Below are positions 32,249-41,075 of a DNA stretch of 64,000 bases, in pieces. Positions within the stretch are counted from its first letter, which is position 1; each line of letters starts with the position of its first letter. A program made the translations under genes and the position numbers. The notes below the pieces were generated by a model that did no database searches, was not told the DNA's origin, and saw only the letters and a program-made list of their open reading frames with translations. The DNA is from JAHIKV01 sp963733145 (GTDB taxonomy: Bacteria; Planctomycetota; Planctomycetia; Pirellulales; Thermoguttaceae): positions 124,001 through 188,000 of the forward strand of contig CAVTCJ010000017.1 in assembly GCA_963733145.1 (NCBI GenBank), written 5' to 3'.

Positions 32249-34266
32249 TCAGACTTCTTCCAACTGATACCGCCGGATTTTCCGGTCCAACGTCGAGCGT
32301 TCGATGCCCAGGATGCCGGCCGCTTTGCTCTTGTTCCAGGAGGTGTGGTTCAGGGTGTTGAAGATATGCACCCGTTCGATCTCTTCCAGCGAGACCGGCC
32401 GGAAGCGATCGGTGCCGAGGGAGGGCATTTCGGTGTCGCCGGCGGTGGCGAGTTTGGTCAGCAGGAGGTCCTCGACGCCGATTTCCTGGCCGTGGCAGAG
32501 GACGACGGCCCGCTCGACCACGTTTTTCAGTTCCCGCACGTTGCCCGGCCACAAGTATTTGTGTAGTTGATCTCTGGCTTCGATCGTGAAGCCTTTGAGC
32601 TTGCGACCGGTTTCGGCGTTGAACTTTTGCAGGAAGTAATCGGCCAGCATGGAGATGTCCTCCTGGCGTTTGCGGAGCGCGGGGACGACGATCTCCAGCA
32701 CGCGGAGGCGGAAATAGAGGTCGCGGCGGAAATGGCCCTCGGCCACGTCGCGTTCGAGGTCGCGGTTCGTTGCGGCGATAACCCGCACGTCGACCGTCAC
32801 CGGCTTGCTTCCGCCGACGCGTTCAAAGGAGTGCCCCTCCAGGACGCGGAGGAACTTTGCCTGGAGGCCGGGGCTCATTTCGCCGATTTCGTCGAGCATC
32901 AAGGTGCCTTTGTGAGCGGCCTCGAACTTGCCGATCTTCCGCTCGGTGGCGCCGGTGAAGGCCCCGCGCTCGTGGCCGAACAATTCGCTGGCCAGCAGGT
33001 CGGCCGAGAGGGCGGCGCAGTTGAGACAGACGAAAACGTTGTCCTTCCGGGCGCTGTTGTAGTGGATTCCGCGGGCGACGAGCTCCTTGCCCACCCCGCT
33101 TTCGCCGCGGATCAGCACGGTGGAGTTGCTGTCGGCGGCCCGGCCGATCTCTTCGGTCACTTGCCGGATCACCTGGCTGTGGCCGATGATGTCGCTGCGG
33201 ATTCCCAGCCGCTCGCGGAGCTCGACGTTTTCGGTGCGGACGCGGGTCAGGTTGTCGGCCAACTCCTGCCGGCGGAGAATGTTCTCCACGGCCACCGCCA
33301 CCGTGTCCGCCACGGCCAAAGTGAATTCGAGGTCGTCCGGGTCGGGCACGATCGAGCGATCGGTCGAGTAGAGGTGGATCAGGCCGAAGACCTCGCCGCC
33401 GCGGCGGACCGGGGCGCAAATCACGCTGGTGGCCAGAATGTCGCCTTGGCTGTCGCGGCTGCCCAGCGTGCTGTCGTCGACCACGTTGCGGGCCAATACG
33501 GCCTCGCCCTCGCGCATCACGGTCGAGGCCAGGAAGTTCGAGACGCGGTGATAGCGGTGGGGGGATGAACTGCGCGAGGCGACGACCTCCAGGTCTTCGC
33601 CGCTCGGTTCGCCTTGATGGTTCGGCGGGAACAAGAGCAGTGCGCCGGCGTCGGTTTGGGTCTCCTCGGCCAGCCCTGCCAACGCCAGATCGGCCATCGC
33701 GGCCACGTCCGGGGCCTTGGCCAACTCGAAGGCCAGGCGGCACAACTTCGCCGCCGCGCGGCCGATCTTCGATACCCCGCTCGGCTCTTCCTCGCCGGGA
33801 GCGAGAAACTTGGTCTTCACCCGGCGATGTGTGATAGTCGTCGGTTCGCAGGTGGACAACACGTCCAATTCGTCTTCGGCGCCCTCGGCGATCGGCGCGG
33901 TAGCTTCGGGCGAGATGCGGCGGACCACCGAGCTGGCGTCGCCCCCGGACGTGAACGCGTCCGACAGCCGGTGGACGAAAACGAGCTGCGTCCGGCCGAT
34001 GCGGATGATGTCGCCGGGCTTGAGGACCAAATCGCCGCGGACCATCTCGGTCCCCAGGAGCGTGCCGTTGCGGCTTTCCAGGTCGCGGAGCGTCCACTCT
34101 CCGCCCGACATGAAGACCTCGGCGTGGTTCCGGCTGCAACGATCATCCTTCAGCACAATCTGGTTTGTTGCGCGCGGCCGATGGTGGCCGACTGGCCCGA
34201 CACCAACCGGAACACATCGCTCCACTTCGAGCCTTCGCGGATCACCAGATAAGCGGATTGTGACAC
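32249..34266 (-). CDS. FHA-GAF-sigma-54 interaction-domain activator, one frame break near the start
   Basis: A bacterial enhancer-binding protein with an N-terminal FHA phosphopeptide domain (SRNHAEVF, RDLESRNGTLL), a GAF domain (about residues 175-330), the sigma-54 AAA+ domain and a C-terminal Fis helix-turn-helix (KSKAAGILGIERSTLDRKI). The AAA+ part has GESGVGKELVARGIH, the GAFTGA loop that contacts sigma-54, and LMLDEIGEM. The true start is probably GTG at 34266, with GGAGGG eight bases upstream (SQSAYLVIREGSKW follows). That frame breaks at about 34168-34176, where the conserved FHA sequence moves into the main frame. It would activate sigma-54 promoters in response to a kinase signal. 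The target genes are not evident here. Confidence 0.85.
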
Positions 34267-34444
34267 GAGCCGAACCCTCCAAACAGCCGCACAGCCTGAA
34301 AAGTCGTTAGAACGAGTGTATCAAAATAGCACAATCCATTTACTTTACCCTCCCGACAAGGGTTTTCGCAAGGGTGTGGATTATGGATTGATGAAAGGAG
34401 GCGGCATTACCTCGCCGACAAAAGGGGGGTATGATCCTTGCTTT

Positions 34445-34471
34445 TTGCGGGTTTGCGCACTAATCTATTAT
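34445..34471 (+). promoter_or_regulatory. Possible promoter for the DUF1598-like gene
   Basis: TTGCGG (34445-34450) and TATTAT (34466-34471) with a 15-base spacer, about 85 bases before the ATG. The rest of the gap 34283-34555 is AT-richer than its surroundings and holds no gene that I can support. Confidence 0.35.
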
Positions 34472-34555
34472 GTAATTGGAATTACCAGAAGAGGTGTCGT
34501 AAGACGCCGCGCCCAAAGTCGGCAACGACCTAACGTAGTTTCTAGGAGTACCCCC

Positions 34556-35945
34556 ATGTTTCATCGCGCCAATGCGGCCAACTCTGTCCGTGGTTGTTTT
34601 GTGCTCTCCATCCTGGCTTCCGCGATCGCGTTGATGGTTTGCACGACCGCCAACGGTCAAACGAACGACAATAACAACAACAATCTCTTTAGCCGGGCCG
34701 TCGGTGGTATTTCGGTTGACGCCGAGGGACTGCTGAACAACTCGCGGTTGGATGATTTGGCGCCCTCGGAAAATTGCGCAACCAATCGATGCAACAAGCC
34801 CCCAACGCCATGAACGCCACGGCGAACATGCGGAAGATTTCGCTCCGCCGGCTGGAAGCGGCCCTGCAAGACTGCGTCAACAACAATAAACCCATTCCCG
34901 ACGACATCAAGTATCTCGCCGGCCTGCAACGCATCAACTACGTCTTCGTCTATCCCGAACAGAAGGACGTCGTGCTGGTCGGCGTCGGCGAGGGCTGGAA
35001 GGTTGACGCCAAGGGGAACGTGGTCGGAATCGAATCGGGCCGGCCGGTGATGTTGCTCGACGACCTGCTGGTAGCGCTCCGCACGGCGCGTGGGGCGGCC
35101 CAAGGCGGCATCACCTGCTCGATCGACCCCACGCCCGAAGGCATTCAGCGAATGCAATCGCTTCCCGGACCGCAAATGAACAGCCGGCAGCCCCAGGCGC
35201 AGGAGTATGCGTCGGCGTTGGCCAAGGCCCTGGGACTTCAGCAGATCAGCATCCACGGGGTGCCGGCGACGAGCCACTTCGCCCGCGTGCTGGTGGCGGC
35301 CGACTATCGCATGAAGGAGATTGCCATGAGCATCGCGCCCTCGCCGATCCCGCACTGCCCAGCTATTTGCAGATGTTCCCGACGTGCGCCCGCGGTTTTA
35401 AGACTCCGCGATTCTGGCTGGAGCCGTCATACGCCGCCATTCTTCACGACGCCGACGGCTTGGCGTTCGAGTTGAGCGGCTCGGCCGTCAAGGCGATGAC
35501 CGAGGAAGACTATTTGTCGACAACCGGCAACATCAAGCATAGCGGAAAAGCCGGCTCCTCCGCCCAGAGATGGGCCGACAAAATGACCAAGTGCTATCCC
35601 CAATTGGCCGTGGCTGATCCGATCTTCGGCGAATTGCAGAACTGCATGGACCTGGCCGTAATCGGCGCGCTGATGGTGCGGGAAGATCTTCTGGAAAAGG
35701 CCGGCCTCAGCCTGCCGACGATGACGGATTCGGCCGACCTGAAAACCGACCAGTTCAACGCGCCGAAGCAGGTCGAAAGCCAGGCCAGCTTGTTGAACGT
35801 CAAGGGACGATGGGTTGCTACGGCCTCGGGCGGCGTGGCGATCAATTCCTGGGGGATCGTCCAGAAGCAGCTTCGCGACAGCGATAAGGTCGCCTCGGTC
35901 CGCACCAAGGCCGTTCCCGCCGAAAACAACTGGTGGTGGAACTGA
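34556..35945 (+). CDS. Secreted DUF1598-like protein, two frame breaks
   Basis: One gene of about 463 residues read in three segments. It starts at ATG 34556 (MFHRANAANSVRG), with TAGGAG about seven bases upstream, and has a signal peptide ending TANGQ. The frame slips near 34758 (a missing G in a G run restores LGALGKLRNQSMQQ) and again near 35350 (a missing G restores IPALPSYLQMF). The middle (YLAGLQRINYVFVYPEQKDV, PVMLLDDLLVALRTARG) and end (RFWLEPSYAAI, FGELQNCMDLAVIGALM) match my memory of the planctomycete DUF1598 family, whose role is unknown. A good intrinsic terminator follows. The even coverage of the family across the breaks argues that the gene is intact in the living cell. Confidence 0.72.
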
Positions 35946-35976
35946 CGTTTCGTCCGGTTTTCGCGGCTGTTAATGC

Positions 35977-36010
35977 AAAGCCCACTTGTTTCGACGAGTG
36001 GGCTTTTTTA
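35977..36010 (+). terminator. Intrinsic terminator after the DUF1598-like gene
   Basis: A 10-bp stem, AAAGCCCACT with AGTGGGCTTT, a loop of ten bases and a run of T. It begins about 30 bases after the stop at 35945. This is the clearest rho-independent terminator in the window. Confidence 0.85.
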
Positions 36011-36047
36011 ATTCGATTACTAACCGTCAGAATACACTTGCAACGCC

Positions 36048-36110
36048 GTTTAGCAGCCGCCGGCACGGCGGCTTGCGGCGTCGGGGCCGTCGTACCGACG
36101 GCCGCTAAAC
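36048..36110. repeat. GTTTAGC...GCTAAAC palindromic repeat
   Basis: Inverted arms GTTTAGCAGCC and GGCCGCTAAAC with GC-rich inner hairpins. It lies between the terminator and the metallopeptidase gene. Confidence 0.7.
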
Positions 36111-36262
36111 GATTATTGCATCCCTTGTCCGCAGAACGCCTCGCCGTCGGCCCTCGGCTTGAAGTTTCGGCCGAAATTGGTTAATATGACGAATAGCGGT
36201 TCACTGGGCGGATGCCCGTCCCGCCGTTGGCTGCCGTCCCGCCCCAAACCAATTGCACGCCC

Positions 36263-37626
36263 ATGACCCTGCGATCGCATCTGCTGCCGATCTTCGTCTT
36301 GCTCACCCTGCTAGGCAGCGCACCGTCGCGCGCCGCTCGCTCGGAAGACACCAAGCCGGACGTCCACCCCCTGGTGGGCAAAACCGTAAACGTCGAGCTC
36401 CGCTCGGGCCGGACGCTGAAAGGCATGATCGTCGAGGACGTCATCGGGGGCGACATTCCCCGGACGATCTCCCAGTTGCGGCTCCGCGAACCGAAGAGCG
36501 GTTCGCGGCCGATCCTGGGCGCCGCGGCGGTCAAGCGGGTCACCTCTCCCGACGGCAAGGTGCTGCTGGTCTTCGAGGAGCAGTCAAAATGCCTCGCCCC
36601 GCCGGACGAGAAGATTCTGGCCGACGTTCGCCAGGCCACCAAGGCGGAAAAAGAGCGCGCCGCGGCGCGAAAGTCAGCTTCCAACCGGAAAACCAAGGCG
36701 CATCAATCGCACAAGTCCTCCGCGGGCGACGACGAGGATGCCCGCCGCAAGCGGTACGAAGAAAAGCGAAAGGAGTTCCACGACAAGACGGGCGTCTGGC
36801 TCTGGCCCGAGCTGACTGACGAACAGCAGAAAGAGGCCCTGAAGCAGGTCAAGGACTACGTGGCGAAAGTCCAGCAGCGGTTCGCCCCGCTGAACATGCA
36901 CCTCTCCGAGACGCGGTATTACCTGTTTCTCAGCGACCTGCCGCCCGAGGTGGCGTCGCTCTACACGACGTGCCTCGACGAGATGCACGAAGAGTTGTGC
37001 AAGGCCTTCGCCATCAAGGACAAAGACCGCGTGTGGCTGGGAGGCAAGGTGCCGGTCGTCGCCTTCATCCACGGCGAGGACTTCGCCCAGTTTGAGAAGG
37101 AGTTTTTCCATAATTCCGTCCCCCCGGCCGCGCAAGGGCTGGCGCATCAGGGCACCAACGGCGTCGTGGTCATCAGTTGCCACTGCGGCAAGGACCCCTA
37201 CTACTTCGCCGGCGTGATCGTCCACGAGGCGACGCACGGTTTCGTCCACCGCTACAAATCGCCCGAGTTTATCCCCAACTGGCTCAACGAGGGCATCGCC
37301 GAATGGGTCTCCATGACCGTGGTCAAGAAAAATCTGGGGACTAGACGCAAAGTGGAAATGGCCATCAAGCAGTTGCGCAAACCGGGACCCTCGGTCCCAA
37401 TTTCTTCACCGCCCCGAACATCGCCGCCGATCAATACGGCATGGCCACGGCAATGGTCGACTTCATGATCCGTTCCAATCCGAAGGCCTTCCGCCTGTTG
37501 ATCGACGACATCAAGTCGGGGATAAAGTGGCAGGACGCTCTTAAGAAGACCTACAAGGTCACGCCCGAAGAACTGACCCAGAAGTTCGGCATGACCGTGG
37601 CGGGGATTCCGATGCTGCGGCCGTAA
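36263..37626 (+). CDS. Secreted zinc metallopeptidase-like protein (gluzincin type), one frame break
   Basis: About 454 residues. The start at ATG 36263 (MTLRSHLLPIFVLLTLLG) gives a signal peptide ending SRAAR. Residues 30-120 are a small beta-domain, 125-180 a charged helical linker, and the C-terminal half contains the zinc motif HEATH in VIVHEATHGFVHRY with the downstream Glu in WLNEGIAEWVS, the layout of gluzincin peptidases. Planctomycetes carry many such proteins, some in the DUF1570 group. The frame breaks at a GGG run at 37383-37385 (a missing G restores PGTLGPNFFTAPNIAADQYG), and the last 62 residues (MATAMVDFMIRSNPKAFR) are in the next frame. It should act outside the cytosol on an unknown protein. 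Confidence 0.72.
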
Positions 37627-37679
37627 ACTGGAACGTGCAACTCTCGGCGCATTCGACCGGTGATTTTAACTGCCGCCGG

Positions 37680-38279
37680 TTAAACCTCATTTTCCGTTTT
37701 CAACGTCCCGCTTTGCACGGGGACGGGCAATTCGTCCTCGACCTTCTGTCCCGGCCGGAAGAGGTGGCTCACCCAGCCTTCGCCGTCCCGTTCGCGGGCA
37801 AAATGTTTCCCGCGGATTTTGTCTTGCAGCCGCATCAGGCCCTCGAGCAGCGACTCGGGCCGGGGCGGACAGCCGGGAATGTACACGTCCACCGGCACGA
37901 TCAGGTCCACGCCGCGGACCACGTGGTAGCCGTGGTCGAAGTACGGCCCGCCGCTGATCGTGCAGGCCCCCATGGCGATGACGTATTTCGGATCGGCCAT
38001 CTGCTCGTACAGCCGGCGGATGCGGCTGGCCATCTTGAACGTGACCGTGCCGGCGACGACCATCAAGTCCGACTGCCGCGGGCTGGGCCGAAACGCGCCC
38101 GCCCCGAAGCGGTCGATGTCGTATCGGCTGGCCCCGGCCGCCATCATCTCGATCGCGCAACAGGCCACACCAAACGTCATCGGCCAGAGGCTGCTCTGCC
38201 GCGCCCAATTGATCGTCTGCTCGACCGTGGTCAACAGCACGCCGTCTTCAAACCGACCTTCGATCCAAGGTTGTGTCAT
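37680..38279 (-). CDS. nuoB: NADH-quinone oxidoreductase subunit B
   Basis: NuoB holds iron-sulfur cluster N2, the last electron carrier before quinone in complex I. The cluster ligands are visible: the adjacent cysteines in TFGVACCAIEM, the Cys in GACTISGG and the Cys in IPGCPPRPE. The 199 residues and phrases such as RQSDLMVVAGTVTFKMASRI and YVIAMGACTISGGPY are typical. Odd is the context: no nuoA, nuoC or nuoD lies on either side within the window; the next upstream gene is on the other strand. A split nuo locus is possible. Confidence 0.93.
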   Translation of the reverse strand: MTQPWIEGRFEDGVLLTTVEQTINWARQSSLWPMTFGVACCAIEMMAAGASRYDIDRFGAGAFRPSPRQSDLMVVAGTVTFKMASRIRRLYEQMADPKYVIAMGACTISGGPYFDHGYHVVRGVDLIVPVDVYIPGCPPRPESLLEGLMRLQDKIRGKHFARERDGEGWVSHLFRPGQKVEDELPVPVQSGTLKTENEV

Positions 38280-38492
38280 GCCGAAAATCCCTCCGCCGTC
38301 TGATCCGCAAACAGATCAGTATATCCCGATTTCGGTCGGCATGGAATTGGGGCAATCTTCCGCCCCCGCTAATTACGGGGTACGGTGGCCATCATCCGTC
38401 GTTTAACCCGGAGCCGGCGGCGGCAGTGCCTTTGTGCCCTCCGGTCTTTGTGGTAAAATCCCCTCCCGGCACCCATCCCCTCGAGGCGACCC
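38280..38492. other. Gap between nuoB and the DUF3795 gene
   Basis: Divergent intergenic space of about 210 bases. No repeat or promoter stands out. Confidence 0.3.
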
Positions 38493-38840
38493 ATGAAACC
38501 GATCACCGCCGACCCGAACCTGGTGGCCTATTGCGGACTGTACTGCGGCGCGTGCGGGGCCTATCGCCGCGACCGCTGCCCCGGCTGCCACGAGGGGCCC
38601 AAGTTTGCCTCCTGTCCGGTCCGGGCCTGCTGCATCGAACGCGGCTTCTCATCCTGCGCCGAGTGCGAGAGCCCGGCCGATCCCCGCGACTGCAAGAAGT
38701 TCAACAACTTCGTCTCGAAGATCTTCGGCCTGATCTTCCGTAGCGACCGCCGCGCCTGCATCCTGCAAATCCGCGAAAAGGACCTGCCAGGCCACGCCGA
38801 AACAATGGCCGCCCAGCAGCGGCAGTCAATCCGGCGGTGA
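38493..38840 (+). CDS. DUF3795-type cysteine-rich protein
   Basis: 115 residues with the family motif CGLYCGACGAYRRDRCPGC followed by CPVRACCIERGFSSCAECES, giving at least eight cysteines likely to bind zinc or iron-sulfur. The rest is a short basic helix (RSDRRACILQIREKDLPGH). Function unknown. No promoter is obvious; the start is supported by the motif lying about ten residues in. Confidence 0.85.
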   Translation: MKPITADPNLVAYCGLYCGACGAYRRDRCPGCHEGPKFASCPVRACCIERGFSSCAECESPADPRDCKKFNNFVSKIFGLIFRSDRRACILQIREKDLPGHAETMAAQQRQSIRR

Positions 38841-38845
38841 GGAAA

Positions 38846-38938
38846 GTAGGGTGGGACAAGCGGATCGCTGTCCCACCAAAGGGAATGATATCTGACAGCA
38901 ATCTTGGTGGGACTGCACTCCGCTTGTCCCACCCTACT
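38846..38938. repeat. GGGTGGGACAAGCG palindromic repeat
   Basis: Facing GTAGGGTGGGACAAGCGGAT and CGCTTGTCCCACCCTAC arms between the convergent DUF3795 and ftsH genes; it overlaps the last ftsH codons. Confidence 0.75.
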
Positions 38939-40883
38939 TTGTTTCCGCGGCCGCCTGCTTGTTCAGCGAGGGGCCGATCAGCTTTTCGATTTCCGCTTCG
39001 TCGAGGGTTTCAACCTCTTCGAGCTTCTTGGCCATCGTGTTGAGCTTGTCGCGGTGTTCCTTGAGCATTGCCGTCGCCTGATCCGAGGCCTCGACCAGCA
39101 GCCGCGAGACCTCCTCGTCGATCACCTGAGCGGTGTGCTCGCTGAAGCGGCGGGGCTCGGCCATTTCGCGGCCCAGGAAGGGATGATCCTCGCCGTCGCG
39201 GAAGGCGACCGGGCCCAGCCGCTCGCTCATGCCCCAGTGAGTGACCATTCGCCGGGCGATCTGCGTGGCCTTGTTCAGGTCGTCCTCGGCGCCGGCGCTG
39301 TACTGGTCGAAGACCAGTTTTTCGGCCGCCCGGCCGCCCAGCAGGAACAGCAGCCGCGTGCGCAGCTCGTGCTCGCTGATGTTCATGCGGTCTTCCTCGG
39401 GCAGCAACTGCGTGGCGCCCAGCGCCCGGCCGCGGGGAACGATCGAGACCTTGTGCAGCCGATCGACGCCGGGGACCATCCAGGCCAGCAGGGCGTGGCC
39501 CGACTCGTGATAGGCCGTCATCGACTTCTCCTGCCGCGAAAGGACCTCCTCGCGCTTCGATCCCATCAGGACCTTATCGCGGGCGTAGTCGAAGTCGGAC
39601 ATATCGACGTAATCTTTATCGTGCCGGCTGGCCCAGAGGGCGGCCTCATTGACCAGGTTGCGGATGTCGGCGCCGGTAAGCCCGACCGTACCCGCCGCCA
39701 GGTGCTCCAGATCGACGTCGATGTCCAGGGGGACGTCCTTCGAGTGGACCTCGAAGATCGCCAGACGGCCCTTGAAACTGGGCCTTTCGACGGTGATGTG
39801 GCGGTCGAAGCGGCCGGGCCGCAGCAGGGCCGGATCGAGCACGTCAGGGCGATTCGTGGCGGCCATGATAATGACCGACTCGTTCTGGGTGAAGCCGTCC
39901 ATTTCGCTGAGGATTTGGTTCAGCGTCTGCTCGCGTTCGTCGTGTCCGCCGCCCACGCCCGTGCCGCGGTGCCGGCCGACGGCGTCGATTTCGTCGATGA
40001 AGAGAATCGCCGGGGCGTTGTCCTTGGCGGTCTTGAACAGATCGCGGACCCGGCCCGCGCCCACGCCGACGAACATCTGGATGAACTCGGAGCCGTTAAT
40101 CGAATAGAAAGGCACGCCCGCCTCGCCGGCCACGGCGCGGGCCAACAGGGTCTTGCCGGTGCCGGGGGCGCCCATCAGCAGAATCCCCTTCGGCACCCGG
40201 GCGCCCAGCCGCTGGAACTTGGCCGGATTGCGGAGGAACTCGACGACCTCCTGCAACTCGTGCTTGACGCCTTCCAGTCCGGCCACGTCCTCGAAGGTGA
40301 TCGGTTTGTCGCCGCCGTCGTAGCGCCGGGCGCCGCTCTTCGAGAAGCCGCCGGTCAGGCCGCCGGAGAAGAACGAATCGCGGGCCTTGCGGAACAGCAC
40401 CCACAGGCCGACGAACAGACCGACCGAGATGAGCATGTAGAACATCAGGATCAGCACGGTGTTGTCGCGGGGCTCCGTCGCCCGATAGTGCTGCCCGAGA
40501 CGGTCGCGCAAGACCTCGTCCAGCTTCGGATCGGCCATGGCCATCGGGGGGAGGATGACGACGAACTTTTTGTTTAGTTTGGGAGTAGTGCCGTCGGCGC
40601 CCGGTTTGGCGTCGGGATCGATCGGAGGCACCTTGAACTCGCCGTACAGTTTGTCCCCTTGTATCTCGGCGGTGGCGATGTTCTTGTCCGTCTCCAACTG
40701 GCTGCGGAAGAAGCCGTAGGTGACTTCCGAACGGTTGTTTTGGCTCTTGATATAATAAACCGCCACCACAACCAGCGCCAGCAGCACCAAAAACCACCAG
40801 ACGGACGCGCCGCCCCAAGGACTAGGGTTCGGCCTGCGCGGCGGCGGGGTGTTCTTGTCGTTGTTCTCAGACGAATTAGGCAT
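38934..40883 (-). CDS. ftsH: ATP-dependent zinc metalloprotease FtsH
   Basis: A membrane AAA+ protease of 649 residues that degrades misfolded and short-lived membrane and cytosolic proteins. The first membrane helix is at about residues 28-45 (VWWFLVLLALVVVAVYY) and the second at about 147-167 (LILMFYMLISVGLFVGLWVL). The AAA module has Walker A GAPGTGKTLLARA, Walker B ILFIDEIDAVGR and a second region of homology (ATNRPDVLDPALLRPGRFD). The zinc motif is HESGH in AYHESGHALLAW. The N-terminal 26 residues are Pro- and Asn-rich. It is single-copy here and transcribed alone, toward the DUF3795 gene. Confidence 0.95.
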   Translation of the reverse strand: MPNSSENNDKNTPPPRRPNPSPWGGASVWWFLVLLALVVVAVYYIKSQNNRSEVTYGFFRSQLETDKNIATAEIQGDKLYGEFKVPPIDPDAKPGADGTTPKLNKKFVVILPPMAMADPKLDEVLRDRLGQHYRATEPRDNTVLILMFYMLISVGLFVGLWVLFRKARDSFFSGGLTGGFSKSGARRYDGGDKPITFEDVAGLEGVKHELQEVVEFLRNPAKFQRLGARVPKGILLMGAPGTGKTLLARAVAGEAGVPFYSINGSEFIQMFVGVGAGRVRDLFKTAKDNAPAILFIDEIDAVGRHRGTGVGGGHDEREQTLNQILSEMDGFTQNESVIIMAATNRPDVLDPALLRPGRFDRHITVERPSFKGRLAIFEVHSKDVPLDIDVDLEHLAAGTVGLTGADIRNLVNEAALWASRHDKDYVDMSDFDYARDKVLMGSKREEVLSRQEKSMTAYHESGHALLAWMVPGVDRLHKVSIVPRGRALGATQLLPEEDRMNISEHELRTRLLFLLGGRAAEKLVFDQYSAGAEDDLNKATQIARRMVTHWGMSERLGPVAFRDGEDHPFLGREMAEPRRFSEHTAQVIDEEVSRLLVEASDQATAMLKEHRDKLNTMAKKLEEVETLDEAEIEKLIGPSLNKQAAAETK

Positions 40884-41018
40884 GAATCACCGCTTTCCGA
40901 ACAATTTATACCCACCCAGACGGCGGGGGTAGATTCTATCCAATCATGCAATTATATCTGATAAAGGGGTGTTTGGCGACCGAGGGTGGCTTGGCCCGCC
41001 GTGTTGATTGTCGAGTTG

Positions 41019-41075
41019 TAGGACGGATTTCCTAATCCGTCCCGTTTTGAGGACGGATTAGGAAATCCGTCCTAC
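41019..41075. repeat. GGACGGATTTCCTAATCC palindrome at the recQ stop
   Basis: TAGGACGGATTTCCTAATCC (41019 onwards) pairs with the inverted GGATTAGGAAATCCGTCCTA arm. The recQ stop codon is part of the right arm. It may act as a terminator, but there is no T run. Confidence 0.7.
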
